Of a DNA stretch of 64,000 nucleotides, positions 28,375 through 38,742 are shown one piece after another. The notes under the pieces were generated by a model. The model was not told where the DNA came from. It saw only the letters and a program-made list of their open reading frames with translations, and made no database searches. The DNA comes from Aquamicrobium lusatiense (GTDB lineage: Bacteria; Pseudomonadota; Alphaproteobacteria; Rhizobiales; Rhizobiaceae): assembly GCF_014201615.1 (NCBI RefSeq), contig NZ_JACHEU010000001.1:2437631-2501630 (forward strand). The letters are read 5' to 3'. Numbering within the stretch: the first letter of the stretch is position 1; each line of letters begins with the position of its first letter. Both the position numbers and the translations under genes were made by a program.

Positions 28375-29188
28375 CGTCGGCGGCCCCACCCTTCAGCGGC
28401 GGAACCGTATATTGCCGCTTTCCGCGACTTCCTATGAAGTCGATGATCTTCATGGCAGTCGGCGAGCCGGAAAACTCGGACTTTGCAATCTCGATATTCT
28501 CCGCGACCGGGCGGCTGTGATCGAACAGGGTGTGGTAGCAGCGACGAAGCAGATGGATTTCAGCGCGCGGCAACCCTGAGCGCCTCAGCCCGATGATGTT
28601 GAGCCCGCGCAGCTTGGCGCGGTTGCCGACAGCAATCGCGAACGGGATGACATCCCCCACTACGGCCGAGCAGCCGCCGATGAAGGCGTTGTTACCGATG
28701 CGGACAAACTGGTGAACGGCGGTCAGACCACCGATATTGACATTGTCGCCGATCTCGCAGTGACCGCCGAGCGTGGCGCCATTGGCAAAGGTTGCGTTTT
28801 TGCCGACCACGCAATCATGGGCGATGTGGGCGTAGGCAAGGAAATTGCCGTTCTCGCCAACGATCGTCTCGCCGCGGCTGGTGTCGGTGCCGGTGTGCAT
28901 CGTCACGCCTTCGCGGATCGTGCAATTCGCACCGACGATCAGCGTGGTGCGACCACCCGTATGCTTGGCATTCTGGGGCGGCGCTCCGAGAGTTGCCATG
29001 GGAAAGACTTTGGTGCCGGAACCCAGAGTGGTGGCACCCAGCACGGAGACATGTCCGACAAGTTCGACATTGTCTTCGATCGTTGCATCCGCGCTGACAT
29101 GGCAGAACGGGCCGATACGCACACCGCTGCCAATCCGGGCACCGCTCTCGATGACGGCGGACGGATGTATGATCGTCTGGTTTTCCAT
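28355..29188 (-). CDS. lpxA: UDP-N-acetylglucosamine acyltransferase
   Basis: LpxA transfers a 3-hydroxyacyl chain from acyl carrier protein to UDP-GlcNAc, the first step of lipid A synthesis. The 277-residue protein is a left-handed beta-helix with hexapeptide repeats (IGSGVRIGPF, VGKNATF, and so on), and the catalytic histidine is in AYAHIAHDC. The C-terminal helical region is followed by an acidic tail (DDGDDED) that is unusual in enterobacterial LpxA. It starts nine nt after fabZ and overlaps lpxI. Confidence 0.96.
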   Translation of the reverse strand: MENQTIIHPSAVIESGARIGSGVRIGPFCHVSADATIEDNVELVGHVSVLGATTLGSGTKVFPMATLGAPPQNAKHTGGRTTLIVGANCTIREGVTMHTGTDTSRGETIVGENGNFLAYAHIAHDCVVGKNATFANGATLGGHCEIGDNVNIGGLTAVHQFVRIGNNAFIGGCSAVVGDVIPFAIAVGNRAKLRGLNIIGLRRSGLPRAEIHLLRRCYHTLFDHSRPVAENIEIAKSEFSGSPTAMKIIDFIGSRGKRQYTVPPLKGGAADDGDDED

Positions 29189-29197
29189 TGTGCCTCG

Positions 29198-29662
29198 TCA
29201 GCTGTTCTCGACCATCATCGCCGAGACTTCGGCTTCGGCGACCTTTGCGCCGTCCACGAGACCTTCGCAAGCGAATTTCAGGATGTTGCCGCGTTTCTTG
29301 ATCTTGCGCACATGAATGCGCAACTGATCACCCGGAACCACAGGCTTGCGGAACTTGGCGTTGTCGATGGTCATGAAGTAGACAAGCGACGGCTGGTCCG
29401 CATTGGCAAGGCGAATGCAGATCGCACCGGCGGTCTGCGCCATGGCCTCGATAATGAGCACACCCGGCATAACCGGCTGGCCAGGAAAATGGCCCAGGAA
29501 ATGCGGCTCGTTGACAGTGACGTTCTTGATACCAACAGCAGAATCGTCACCATCGATCTCAACGATCCGATCGATCATCAGGAACGGATAGCGATGCGGC
29601 AGGAGCTTGAGCAGTTCCTGAATATCAACGGCCTCAAGCACGGAGCCGGCAACGTCAGCCAT
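29198..29662 (-). CDS. fabZ: 3-hydroxyacyl-ACP dehydratase
   Basis: FabZ removes water from 3-hydroxyacyl-ACP in fatty acid elongation and competes with LpxA and LpxD for the same intermediates. The product is 154 residues from the ATG at 29662. The hot-dog fold motifs [14 protein letters not shown] and [20 protein letters not shown] carry the catalytic His and Glu. The start overlaps the lpxD end by eight nt and is preceded by AGGGGAAAAGA. Confidence 0.97.
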   Translation of the reverse strand: MADVAGSVLEAVDIQELLKLLPHRYPFLMIDRIVEIDGDDSAVGIKNVTVNEPHFLGHFPGQPVMPGVLIIEAMAQTAGAICIRLANADQPSLVYFMTIDNAKFRKPVVPGDQLRIHVRKIKKRGNILKFACEGLVDGAKVAEAEVSAMMVENS

Positions 29663-30707
29663 TCTTTTCCCCTTTAGATGACTTGGTGAATGCACGGATG
29701 GCCGACAATTCACGGAAGAAATCCCGCATCGGCTGTGCCGGCATACCTGCCCAGCGCTCTCCTGCGGGAATATCATACATCAGACCCGAGGACGCGGCGA
29801 CCTGCACCCGGTCGCCCACGCTGATGTGGTCCGCAATGCCAACGCGGCCACCCAGCATGACGAAATCGCCCAATGTGACCGATCCCGAAATGCCGCACTG
29901 GCCGGCAATCACACAGCCTCGCCCGATGCGCACATTGTGGGCGATCTGGACGAGGTTGTCGATTTTCGTGCCCTCACCGATAATCGTATCGGCCATCGCG
30001 CCACGATCCACCGTCGTGTTGGAACCGACCTCGACATCGTCCTGAATAACGACCCGCCCGATCTGCGGCATCCGTTCCGGGCCCTTCGCGCCGGGAACGA
30101 AGCCAAAGCCGTCCTGCCCGATGCGCGCACCGCCATGGATAATGACGCGGTCACCGATCAGGGCATACTGAACGGCCACATTCGGGCCGATATAGCTGTT
30201 GCGGCCGATCCGGCAGGAGGCGCCGATCACCGCGTTAGGGGCAATGACAGTACCCGACCCGATTGCAACGCCGGGCCCGACGACTGCGCCCGCTTCAACG
30301 ATTGCACCGGGCTCGATGGCAGCTGTGGGGTCCACATGCGCCTGCGGCGACACACTCCGCTCTGACGTAGACGGAACGGGTGTTGCGGCAGCGGGAAACA
30401 TCAGCCGCCCGATATGGGCAAAAGCCTGCTGCGCACGCGGGTTGACGAGAACGGCCACGCCTGTCGGCGCCTTGTCGGCCAGTTCGACGGGGCAGAGAAC
30501 GGCAGCGGCGTGCAGGTTCGCCATCAGCGCTTCGTTGCGCTTGCCGTCGACGAACACCAGCGCATGGTCTCCGCCTTCGAGGGCTGAGGCGATGGTTTTT
30601 ATAACCGTGTCGGAATAGGCCGGATTCGCCAGCGTCGATCCAGTAAGAGTAGCCACCTCACCCGCCGTATAATGGCGTGAGGGCACGAAAAACACCGGAT
30701 CGGTCAT
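29655..30707 (-). CDS. lpxD: UDP-3-O-acylglucosamine N-acyltransferase
   Basis: LpxD adds the second 3-hydroxyacyl chain in lipid A synthesis. The 350-residue protein has an N-terminal uridine-binding domain (about residues 1-100) and a hexapeptide-repeat beta-helix (about 105-310) with the catalytic His in [15 protein letters not shown]. The C-terminal part holds an acyl-carrier-binding helix ([19 protein letters not shown]). It lies 75 nt downstream of bamA, with no skp/ompH gene between them. Confidence 0.97.
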   Translation of the reverse strand: MTDPVFFVPSRHYTAGEVATLTGSTLANPAYSDTVIKTIASALEGGDHALVFVDGKRNEALMANLHAAAVLCPVELADKAPTGVAVLVNPRAQQAFAHIGRLMFPAAATPVPSTSERSVSPQAHVDPTAAIEPGAIVEAGAVVGPGVAIGSGTVIAPNAVIGASCRIGRNSYIGPNVAVQYALIGDRVIIHGGARIGQDGFGFVPGAKGPERMPQIGRVVIQDDVEVGSNTTVDRGAMADTIIGEGTKIDNLVQIAHNVRIGRGCVIAGQCGISGSVTLGDFVMLGGRVGIADHISVGDRVQVAASSGLMYDIPAGERWAGMPAQPMRDFFRELSAIRAFTKSSKGEKNG

Positions 30708-30782
30708 TCGAGAGCAATTATCCTGTTTGCCCGGACAGTTCGGCCCGGGCGCGATCGCCCGGAGCCGCCGTTATCCGCTGTT

Positions 30783-33152
30783 TTAGAAGCGTGTCGACAT
30801 GCCGAAGTTGAACTCCTGCACCTTGTCGGTCGATTCCTTGGCCACAGGAACCGCGTAATCGATACGCAGCGGACCGAAAGGCGAAGCCCACATCAGGCCC
30901 ACACCGACCGAGGCACGCCACTTGGAGTCGGTCGAGGCCAGATTTGTACCCGTCTTGTTGCCATAAAGGGTAGCGGCATCAGCGAACACTGCGCCACGCA
31001 GGCCAAAGCTTTCCGGAATAGCCGGCAGCGGGAATTGTGCTTCTGCCGAGGCGTGGAAGTAGGTGGTGCCGCCAAGATGACCGTCATAGTCGGTGCTATC
31101 ATAAGGGCCGATGCCATTGTAATCGAAGCCGCGAATGATGCGATCATTACTCTTGAAATGATCGAACACCCGCAATTCCTTGCTGCCATAGCTTTCCACA
31201 TGGCCAGCGCCGGCAGTGAGCAAGCCGACAATATCCATTTCCTCGGAGAGCGTATGATACACGGATCCGCGCGCAGTAAACTTGATAAACTTCGCATCGC
31301 CACCAAGGCCGGCAACTTCAGCGCCAACATTAGCGAAAATGCCATAGTGCGGATTCTTCATGTCATCGATGGTGTTATACACCAAGTTCGCACTAACCGA
31401 AGATTTATCCCAGGTACCATCCGCTATAGCATCATGGATAGCCTGCGGAAGCGTTCCACAAGCAACAGGATCATAAAGCCCGGTAGTATTGTCCACACAG
31501 CTATCACGATACTTATACTTCTCCTGTGAGTAGTTATAAGCAAGCTGCGTCGTGATGTTTTCGGTGATCGGCAGACCGAAGCGGACGGTTGCGCCGGTCA
31601 CTTCACTGTCATAGCGCTTGTACTCGCGGGTTGACTTGAAGATGTCGAAACCAGCGGCAATGCGACGACCGAGGAAGTACGGCTCGGTGAAGGAGACCAT
31701 GAAGTCGCGCGAATCCTTGCCGCCGCCCGCCGACAGGCGGATATACTGGCCGCGGCCGAGGAAGTTGCGCTCGGTGACGGAACCCTGCACGGATGCACCG
31801 GGCGTGTCGCCACCGGTCGAGTAACCGGCACCGATGGAGAATTCACCGGTGGACTTCTCAACCACATCGAGAACCAGAACAACCTGATCCGGCTCGGAGC
31901 CCGGCGCCGTCGAAATCTCGACGCGCTCGAAGTAATCAAGGGCTTCGATGCGCTTCTTCGCGCGCTGGACGAGCACCTGGTTGAAGGCATCACCCTCGCT
32001 CAGGTCGAACTCGCGACGGATCACATAGTCACGCGTACGGCTGTTTCCACGGATCTCGATCCGCTCGATATAGGCCTTGGCGCCCTGATCGACAGTATAG
32101 ACCACCGAAATAGTGCGGTTCTCGAAATTGCGGTCGCCACGCGGCGTCACCTGCGCGAAGGCATAGCCGCGCTCGGCAACACGCTCGGTCAGTGCAATCA
32201 GCGTGTCCTCAACCGCCTTGGCGCTGTAAACCGCGCCCGAGCGGGTCTGAACCAGCGACTGGAGTGAATTCGGATCGATCTCACCGATCGAGCTATCGAC
32301 GCTCACATCGCCAAAGGTGTAGCGAGGACCTTCGTCGACGGTGATGGTGACCGTGTACTGATTGGTGGCTTCATCCAGCTCGCCGAAGGACGACACGACC
32401 TGGAAATCGGCATAGCCGCGATTGTAGTAGAAGCGGCGCAGCAGTTCTTCGTCAGCGCGCAGCTTGTCGTCGCTGTAGACGTCATCCCGCAGCAGGAAAG
32501 ACATGAAGTTGGAGCGCTTGGTGTTGACGACATCGGACAGCCTACGGCTGCTGAACGCCTGATTGCCGACAAAATTCACCGCAGCAATCTTGGTCCGCCC
32601 GCCCTCAACCACATTGAAAATGACATTGACGCGATTGTTGCCGAGATCGACCACCTGTGAGGTGACAGCTGCATCCTCACGGCCGACGCGACGATAGGCA
32701 TCCTTGATGGCTTCGATATCCGCATCGACAGCCGCCTGCGAATAGGGGCTGCGCGGCTTCAGCTGCACGGCGCCCGAAAGCTGTGCGTCCTTAACCTTCT
32801 TGTTGCCCTGGAACATGACCTGATTGACGATCTGATACTCAGACACCGTCACGACCAGAGACGAACCAACCTGATTGATGCGCACGTCCGAGAACATGCC
32901 CGTGGCGAACAGGGTCTTCACCGCATTGTCCACATCGGCGCTGGAGAACGCGCGACCCGGCTTGATCGCGATCTGGTTGCGAACCGTATCGGCATCGATG
33001 CGCGAATTTCCGCGAACCTCGATGCGGCTGACCACAGCAGCCTCAGCGGCAGACACTGACATCAACTGTACTGTGAACGCGCCCGGAACGACCAGCGCGG
33101 CGGACAATGCCGCCGCGGAAGCGGCGCTCAGAAACTTGGATGCTGCCTTCAT
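30783..33152 (-). CDS. bamA: outer-membrane protein assembly factor BamA
   Basis: BamA is the essential Omp85 insertase of outer-membrane barrels. The product is 789 residues from the ATG at 33152 (GAGAAGG upstream), with a signal peptide ending near SAAEAA. Five POTRA domains (about residues 40-420) precede the 16-strand barrel, whose loop-6 signature is IRGFDYNGIGP and whose last residue is the expected phenylalanine (MSTRF). Two cysteines lie in one extracellular loop (DSCVDN and PVACGT, about residues 545-563). The DNA for residues about 530-590 is much more AT-rich than the rest of the gene. It follows rseP and precedes lpxD. Confidence 0.97.
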   Translation of the reverse strand: MKAASKFLSAASAAALSAALVVPGAFTVQLMSVSAAEAAVVSRIEVRGNSRIDADTVRNQIAIKPGRAFSSADVDNAVKTLFATGMFSDVRINQVGSSLVVTVSEYQIVNQVMFQGNKKVKDAQLSGAVQLKPRSPYSQAAVDADIEAIKDAYRRVGREDAAVTSQVVDLGNNRVNVIFNVVEGGRTKIAAVNFVGNQAFSSRRLSDVVNTKRSNFMSFLLRDDVYSDDKLRADEELLRRFYYNRGYADFQVVSSFGELDEATNQYTVTITVDEGPRYTFGDVSVDSSIGEIDPNSLQSLVQTRSGAVYSAKAVEDTLIALTERVAERGYAFAQVTPRGDRNFENRTISVVYTVDQGAKAYIERIEIRGNSRTRDYVIRREFDLSEGDAFNQVLVQRAKKRIEALDYFERVEISTAPGSEPDQVVLVLDVVEKSTGEFSIGAGYSTGGDTPGASVQGSVTERNFLGRGQYIRLSAGGGKDSRDFMVSFTEPYFLGRRIAAGFDIFKSTREYKRYDSEVTGATVRFGLPITENITTQLAYNYSQEKYKYRDSCVDNTTGLYDPVACGTLPQAIHDAIADGTWDKSSVSANLVYNTIDDMKNPHYGIFANVGAEVAGLGGDAKFIKFTARGSVYHTLSEEMDIVGLLTAGAGHVESYGSKELRVFDHFKSNDRIIRGFDYNGIGPYDSTDYDGHLGGTTYFHASAEAQFPLPAIPESFGLRGAVFADAATLYGNKTGTNLASTDSKWRASVGVGLMWASPFGPLRIDYAVPVAKESTDKVQEFNFGMSTRF

Positions 33153-33366
33153 CGGGCTATATAACCTTCTCGTATTCCACGGCGAGAAACCGGACACTCG
33201 GCCAAAATTCCCATACCGTATTAACCGGATTTTCCCTACACGCAAGGCTTCTGGTTAATTAGTGTTTACTTGGCCGGCCAGCGTTGCTTTCGCGTCACGC
33301 ATATTCCGGGCCATGGTAAACGCCTTATCAACGACCTCGCTCCCTGATCAGGATTCGTTCATGATT

Positions 33367-34509
33367 TCAACAGCCAAACAGGTCGTTCCAGAACACGAAT
33401 CCCATGAAGCCGAGAACCACGAACATGCCAACCTTGTATACGGCTTCCATCGTGCGTTCTGTCACGGGCCGCCGCAGAACGACCTCCATAGCATAGAAAA
33501 GCAGATGTCCACCATCGAGTGGCGGAATCGGCAAAAGATTCAGGATGCCTATCCCCACGGAAAGCAGCGCCACGAGCTGCACAAGCCAGTCGAAGCCCAG
33601 TTTGGCGGCCTGCGCCGACATGCCGGCGATCTTCACCGGCCCACCGAGCTGGCATTTATCCTCCCGACCGAACGCGAATCGCTTCATGAACTGGCCGGTA
33701 CGCTCGATGATGTGGCCGGTTTCCGTCACGGCGGCTGACAGAGCCTCGACAGGCGTGTAGGTGATCAGCCGCGGCTGGCCGAGCTCCTGATTGTTGACCA
33801 CGCCGATGACGGCAACCTTGATCTTGTTGCCCAGCGCATCTTCCTGCTCCATCGGCTGCGGCGTCGCGGTCAGGCTGACCTCGCGTCCGTCCCGCAGCAT
33901 GACAAAGGTAAGCGCATCGCCTGCCCGGCCCGAAACCAGCCGCTGCACATCCGCGAAGGTTTCCACCTTCTCGCCATTGACGCTGACGAAGCGGTCGCCG
34001 GGCATGATGCCGGCTTCCTCTGCGGGGCTGCCCGCGTTGACGGTGGCAACCATCGGCTCGGCGACATAACGGCCATGGATCGAAAACATCACCGCAAACA
34101 CCGCGATGGTGAGCAGGAAATTGAAAAGCGGACCGGCGAAGACGGTCGCCGCCCGCTTCCAGACCGGCTGCGTATGAAACGCGACGCGACGTTCAGCTTC
34201 GCTCAGCTCCGGGCCCGCATCATCGCCCACAGGGCTGGAGGTGACATTCATGTCACCCGCGAATTTCACATAACCGCCAAGCGGTATGGCGCACAGCTTC
34301 CAGCGGGTGCCACGCCGATCATTGAAACCCACAAGCTCCGGCCCGAAGCCGATGGAAAAGGCCTGCACGCCGATGCCGCAGGCGCGGCCGACGAGGTAAT
34401 GTCCCATCTCGTGAACGAACACGACCACGGTCAGCACGAAAAGAAACGGCACCAGAGTACCGAGCAATATACCTTCGGTGCTGAACAGCGCCTGCCAGAT
34501 GTCGTTCAA
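33367..34509 (-). CDS. rseP: RIP metalloprotease RseP
   Basis: RseP is an inner-membrane site-2 protease that cleaves transmembrane anti-sigma factors and remnant signal peptides. HEMGH (zinc ligands and catalytic Glu) is in the first membrane helix at about residues 33-37, a PDZ domain spans about 125-210 (AEEAGIMPGDRFVSVNGEKV), and NLLPIPPLDGGHL holds the third zinc ligand Asp near the C-terminus. The TTG at 34509 is chosen because GAGGA lies six nt before it and it matches homologous N-termini; an open frame continues to 34593. It lies between cdsA and bamA, as in most proteobacteria. Confidence 0.92.
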   Translation of the reverse strand: MNDIWQALFSTEGILLGTLVPFLFVLTVVVFVHEMGHYLVGRACGIGVQAFSIGFGPELVGFNDRRGTRWKLCAIPLGGYVKFAGDMNVTSSPVGDDAGPELSEAERRVAFHTQPVWKRAATVFAGPLFNFLLTIAVFAVMFSIHGRYVAEPMVATVNAGSPAEEAGIMPGDRFVSVNGEKVETFADVQRLVSGRAGDALTFVMLRDGREVSLTATPQPMEQEDALGNKIKVAVIGVVNNQELGQPRLITYTPVEALSAAVTETGHIIERTGQFMKRFAFGREDKCQLGGPVKIAGMSAQAAKLGFDWLVQLVALLSVGIGILNLLPIPPLDGGHLLFYAMEVVLRRPVTERTMEAVYKVGMFVVLGFMGFVFWNDLFGC

Positions 34510-34614
34510 ATCAAGTCCTCGATTCGCCGGTTCATCTCGGGAAGAAGTGAACCGCTGTTGCGACTGATGCGCCAAAGCCGGCTGAACCCTCACGGATCGC
34601 CATCATCAGGCCGC

Positions 34615-35430
34615 CTACCCTCCAAACAGACCCTGTGCCGGACTGTCGGGGGAAGCCGCCAGACTGCCGATGACGTAAAGCGCGAGTGCCGCCACGACAA
34701 GTCCGTCAACCCGGTCCATCACGCCGCCATGCCCCGGAATGAGCTGGCTGGAGTCCTTCGCGCCGTGCCGCCGTTTTACCCAAGATTCGAACAGGTCGCC
34801 AATCTGCGACACGATCGAAAGAAGCAAGGCGGCAAGTCCTGCGAGCCCCTGATTGCCCGTTCCGGCCAAAGTAACGACCAGAACGCCCGCCACCACGCCT
34901 GCGACAGTGCCGCCAATGGCCCCGCTCCACGTCTTGCCCGGCGAAATGGCAGGAGTAAGCTTTGGCCCGCCAACCGCGCGGCCAACAAAATAGGCCAGCG
35001 TGTCGGTGGTCCAGACGACGGCGAACAAAAACAGGATTGCCAGAAAACCAGCGTGATCAGCACCACGAATATAAGCCAGCGCAAAACCGGACAGTGACGC
35101 ATAGGCCAGCCCCGCAGCGTCCCACTGACCTGTGCCGCGAGCCACTCCGAAAGCAATAAGAATGACGACACCAGCGAGCGTCAGCGCCAGAAAGGTCAAT
35201 GCGGGCACGCCGAGCGCCAGCGCCACCAGCAGCACAGCCATCAGAGCTTCGGGAAGCAGTTCCAGCCCCCGGGCGGGAGCCTGACGCGTCATCCGCGTCC
35301 ACTCGTAGAAAACCGCCCCTGCAATGAGGACAGCCAGAAAGCGGAACGGCACACCGCCCAGCCAGGTGAGCGTGAGGACAACGGCGGCAAGAATGACGCC
35401 CGATATGATTCTCAGCTGAAGGTTGCTCAT
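34615..35430 (-). CDS. cdsA: phosphatidate cytidylyltransferase
   Basis: CdsA makes CDP-diacylglycerol, the precursor of all phospholipids, at the inner membrane. The 271-residue protein has about eight membrane segments and the family signature near the C-terminus, split here as [19 protein letters not shown] and [14 protein letters not shown], with the metal-binding Asp residues. [12 protein letters not shown] precedes it. The start overlaps the uppS stop by four nt. Confidence 0.96.
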   Translation of the reverse strand: MSNLQLRIISGVILAAVVLTLTWLGGVPFRFLAVLIAGAVFYEWTRMTRQAPARGLELLPEALMAVLLVALALGVPALTFLALTLAGVVILIAFGVARGTGQWDAAGLAYASLSGFALAYIRGADHAGFLAILFLFAVVWTTDTLAYFVGRAVGGPKLTPAISPGKTWSGAIGGTVAGVVAGVLVVTLAGTGNQGLAGLAALLLSIVSQIGDLFESWVKRRHGAKDSSQLIPGHGGVMDRVDGLVVAALALYVIGSLAASPDSPAQGLFGG

Positions 35431-36161
35431 CGCACGATTGCCGGCGCCACGGCCTCCTCAGGCGAAAGCCCGCCGAACCGGCGCTCGCGTCCCGCATAAT
35501 CACGCAATGCTTCCGCCAGATGATCGCTGCCGAAATCCGGCCAGTAACACGGAACGAATACAAGCTCGCTGTAGGCTGCCTGCCAAAGGAGAAAATTGGA
35601 CAGGCGCAACTCGCCACTGGTGCGGATCACGAGGTCGGGATCAGGAATGTCGGCCGTGTCGAGCGACCGGGTGATGTCGTCCATCTCGATCTGCTGAGGC
35701 AGAATTTCTCCACGAACGGCAGCTTCCGCCAGCTTGCGCGCCGCGCGCACGATCTCGTCGCGGCTGCCATAGTTGAAAGCGATGACCAGCGTGAGATTGG
35801 TGTTCTCGCGCGTAAGGTTTTCAGCCTCTTCCAGCAGGCCACCTATGTCGGGCTGGAGGGTTGCACGGTCTCCGATGATCCGGACACGAACGCCGTTTCT
35901 GTGAAGCTCGGCCAGATCTCGGCGGATGAACAGCTTCAGCAGGCCCATGAGATCCGTAACCTCGGACTTGGGCCTCGACCAGTTTTCGGATGAAAATGCG
36001 TAGACGGTCAGGACGGAGATGCCGAAATCCGGCATGGCGCGGACAAGGTTGCGCAGGGCCTCGACACCGGCCCGGTGACCGGCAACGCGCGGCAAGCCCC
36101 GGGATTTCGCCCAGCGCCCATTTCCGTCCATAATGATCGCAACATGCGTTGGGCTTGTCAT
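35427..36161 (-). CDS. uppS: undecaprenyl diphosphate synthase
   Basis: UppS is a cis-prenyltransferase that makes C55 undecaprenyl diphosphate, the lipid carrier for peptidoglycan and O-antigen. The 244-residue protein has the diphosphate-binding [22 protein letters not shown] region split as MDGNGRWAK and GHRAG near residues 11-31, and the C-terminal [19 protein letters not shown] signature of cis-prenyltransferases. It lies 45 nt downstream of frr and overlaps cdsA. Confidence 0.96.
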   Translation of the reverse strand: MTSPTHVAIIMDGNGRWAKSRGLPRVAGHRAGVEALRNLVRAMPDFGISVLTVYAFSSENWSRPKSEVTDLMGLLKLFIRRDLAELHRNGVRVRIIGDRATLQPDIGGLLEEAENLTRENTNLTLVIAFNYGSRDEIVRAARKLAEAAVRGEILPQQIEMDDITRSLDTADIPDPDLVIRTSGELRLSNFLLWQAAYSELVFVPCYWPDFGSDHLAEALRDYAGRERRFGGLSPEEAVAPAIVR

Positions 36162-36206
36162 TCGTCCGCCTTCAGGCCGGCTGATGCAACAGATCGCAAG
36201 CCAGGA

Positions 36207-36761
36207 TTAAACCTGCATGATCTCCGTTTCCTTCTCGGCCAGAAGGCTGTCGATGGAGGAAATCGTTTCGTCGGTCAGCTTCTGAACCTGATCCGACTGC
36301 TTGCGCTGATCATCCTCGCTGATATCCCCGTCCTTTTCGGCCTTTTTCAGGGCATCCATGCCGTCCCGGCGAACATGGCGCACGGCAACGCGCGCGTTCT
36401 CGGCATAGGTGTGAGAGATCTTGACCAGCTCCTTGCGGCGCTGCTCGTTGAGCTCCGGCAGCGGAATACGCAGATTGTTGCCATCAACGATCGGATTGAA
36501 ACCGAGATTGGCCTCACGAATCGCGCGATCCACCGCGCCAACCATCGACTTGTCCCACACGGAGACTGAAATCATACGCGGCTCGGGAACGGCCACGGTA
36601 GCCACCTGATTGATAGGCATGGCCGAGCCATAGGCCTGAACCTGAATCGCATCGAGCAGGTTCGAGGAAGCGCGCCCGGTGCGCAGGGAAGCCAGATCCT
36701 GCTTGAATGCGTTGATTGCGCCGTCCATGCGCCGCTTCAGGTCTTCAAAATTGCCGCTCAT
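36207..36761 (-). CDS. frr: ribosome recycling factor
   Basis: RRF works with EF-G to split ribosomes after termination. The 184-residue product from the ATG at 36761 (GAGGAGAAG upstream) has the expected length and the conserved [12 protein letters not shown] and [19 protein letters not shown] segments. Both the three-helix bundle and the domain II region (residues about 30-105) are complete. It is in the usual order tsf-pyrH-frr-uppS. Confidence 0.98.
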   Translation of the reverse strand: MSGNFEDLKRRMDGAINAFKQDLASLRTGRASSNLLDAIQVQAYGSAMPINQVATVAVPEPRMISVSVWDKSMVGAVDRAIREANLGFNPIVDGNNLRIPLPELNEQRRKELVKISHTYAENARVAVRHVRRDGMDALKKAEKDGDISEDDQRKQSDQVQKLTDETISSIDSLLAEKETEIMQV

Positions 36762-36842
36762 GATCTTCTCCTCAGCCTGCCGTTCCAGGCTCGTCATTCA
36801 CTATGTGCACAAGCGGGCAGGCATTTCCTCCCCGCGAACCGT

Positions 36843-37565
36843 TCAATCGTCGGCAACGACCGTGCAGCGGCCACCGCCTCGCAGAATCTCTCCAAATCCA
36901 CCCTGTGCATGGATTGAGTAGACGATTATCGGAATGTTGTTTTCCCGCGCAAGGGCAATTGCAGCCGTATCCATGATGGAAAGGCCACGATTGATCACCT
37001 CGGCATGGGTAATGCGCTCGAAGCGGGTTGCGGAAGGGTCCTTCTTCGGATCCGCCGAATAGACGCCGTCGACCTGCGTGCCCTTGAACAGCGCATCGGC
37101 GCCGATTTCGGCAGCGCGAAGGGCTGCGGCCGAATCTGTCGTGAAAAAGGGATTGCCCGTGCCGCCCGCGAAGATCACCACCTTGCCCTGATCCATATAG
37201 GCGGTTGCCTGCCGCTGCGAAAAACTCTCGCACAGCTCAGGCATGGCGATCGCCGAGAGAACGACCGCATCGACACCGATCTTGATCAGCGAGGTCCGCA
37301 GCGCAAGCGAATTGATCACCGTGGCGAGCATACCCATGTGGTCGCCGGTCACGCGGTCCCCGCCCTTGGAGGCTACAGCCACGCCGCGAAAAATATTGCC
37401 GCCGCCAATGACGACGCCGACCTCGATGCCGAGGCTGCGGGCTTCCGCGATGTCGGAGGCGATACGGTCGACGACGGAAACGTCGATCCCGAAATGCTGG
37501 TCTCCCATCAGGGCCTCGCCCGACGCTTTCAACAATACCCGTCGGTAAGGAAGCCTGCCCGTCAT
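36843..37565 (-). CDS. pyrH: UMP kinase
   Basis: PyrH phosphorylates UMP to UDP and is a hexameric amino-acid-kinase-fold enzyme activated by GTP. The product is 240 residues from the ATG at 37565 (GGGGA upstream). The phosphate-binding RVLLKASGEAL, the VVIGGGNIFRG loop and the FAGGTGNPFFTTDSAA motif are all present. A much longer frame upstream reaches into tsf and is not used. The product feeds the PyrG reaction encoded elsewhere in the window. Confidence 0.98.
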   Translation of the reverse strand: MTGRLPYRRVLLKASGEALMGDQHFGIDVSVVDRIASDIAEARSLGIEVGVVIGGGNIFRGVAVASKGGDRVTGDHMGMLATVINSLALRTSLIKIGVDAVVLSAIAMPELCESFSQRQATAYMDQGKVVIFAGGTGNPFFTTDSAAALRAAEIGADALFKGTQVDGVYSADPKKDPSATRFERITHAEVINRGLSIMDTAAIALARENNIPIIVYSIHAQGGFGEILRGGGRCTVVADD

Positions 37566-37649
37566 ACTGATCCCCGGTAAAAGCGTTGAATGGCACTGCG
37601 GGGCCAATATGCCCCAGCCTGCATGTAATGGGCCGACCCGATACACGAA

Positions 37650-37675
37650 GGGCGCCGCGATGTCACGCGGCGCCC
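37650..37675 (-). terminator. GC-rich hairpin after tsf
   Basis: A perfect 10-bp stem (GGGCGCCGCG / CGCGGCGCCC) with a 6-nt loop lies 30 nt after the tsf stop and about 85 nt before pyrH. Without a T-run it may attenuate rather than end transcription into pyrH, or stabilise the rpsB-tsf 3' end. Confidence 0.5.
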
Positions 37676-37704
37676 CTCGCAATATAACAGGCGGATGCCG
37701 AAGC

Positions 37705-38625
37705 TTACTTCTTGACCGTCGCTGCAACCTCGGCTGCAAAGTCGGTTTCTTCCTTCTCGATACCCTCGCCGAGAGCAAAGCGGAGATAAGCGGTGATCTT
37801 AGCCGGAGCACCGATTTCCTTCTCTGCTTCCTTCAGCGCGTCCGCGACGGTGACGTCGGGATTGAGAACGAAAGACTGCTTGAGGAGAACGACTTCCTCG
37901 TAGAACTTGCGCAGACGACCCTCGACCATCTTCTCGATGATGTTCTCGGGCTTGCCCGACTGGCGAGCCTGCTCGGAGAAGATGGCCTTCTCACGCTCGA
38001 CGGCGGCCGGATCCAGGGCGTCGATGTCGAGCGCCATAGGATTGATCGCGGCGATGTGCATGGCAACCTGACGGCCGAAGGCAGCAGCCTTCTGCGCGTC
38101 GCCTGCGGTTTCAATGGCGACCAGCACGCCGAGCTTGCCCAGATTGTCGGCAACCGCGTTGTGCACATAGGTGGCCACCGCGCCTTCGGAGACCACGAGC
38201 TTGGCGGAGCGGCGGAAGCTCAGATTTTCACCGATGGTGCCGACCGCATCCTTGATGGTGTCGGTGACGGTCTTGTCGGAACCCGGATAGTTCGCAGCAG
38301 CGACAGCCTCGGTGTCGCCGAATGCAAGGGCGACCTTGGCGATGTTGCCGACGATCTGCTGGAAAGCCTCGTTACGGGCGACGAAGTCGGTCTCGGAATT
38401 GACCTCGACCAGCGCTGCCTCGCGCAGCCCCTGATCGACGCCGATCAGACCTTCGGCTGCCGTGCGGCCGGCCTTCTTGTCTGCCTTGGCGATACCCTTC
38501 TTGCGCAGCCAGTCGACCGCAGCTTCCATGTCGCCATTGGTCTCGGCAAGGGCGGCCTTACAGTCCATCATACCCGCGCCGGTAAGCTCGCGGAGCTCTT
38601 TGACCTGTGCTGCTGAAATGCTCAT
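37705..38625 (-). CDS. tsf: elongation factor Ts
   Basis: EF-Ts recycles EF-Tu-GDP. The 306-residue protein opens with a UBA-like domain bearing [16 protein letters not shown] (about residues 8-23) and has the EF-Tu-contacting [10 protein letters not shown] near residue 76, followed by the two-part core domain. It lies 117 nt downstream of rpsB on the same strand, the nearly universal arrangement. Confidence 0.98.
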   Translation of the reverse strand: MSISAAQVKELRELTGAGMMDCKAALAETNGDMEAAVDWLRKKGIAKADKKAGRTAAEGLIGVDQGLREAALVEVNSETDFVARNEAFQQIVGNIAKVALAFGDTEAVAAANYPGSDKTVTDTIKDAVGTIGENLSFRRSAKLVVSEGAVATYVHNAVADNLGKLGVLVAIETAGDAQKAAAFGRQVAMHIAAINPMALDIDALDPAAVEREKAIFSEQARQSGKPENIIEKMVEGRLRKFYEEVVLLKQSFVLNPDVTVADALKEAEKEIGAPAKITAYLRFALGEGIEKEETDFAAEVAATVKK

Positions 38626-38742
38626 TCTATGCCTCTTCGTTCAGAAACGGGAATGCGCACCGCCGGATTTTCAGCGATGCGCCATGCCCGGACGCTCAAT
38701 GCGTCATATAGCGGAAAACACGGGGCCTGACGGCCCCACGCC

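Noticed and set aside
33262..33738. 158-codon plus-strand frame over the bamA-rseP gap
   Set aside because: Most of it is antisense to rseP, and the protein composition is His/Gln-rich with no homologous pattern.
37566..37811. 82-codon upstream extension of pyrH
   Set aside because: It runs into tsf, lacks homologous sequence, and the ATG at 37565 has a good ribosome binding site.
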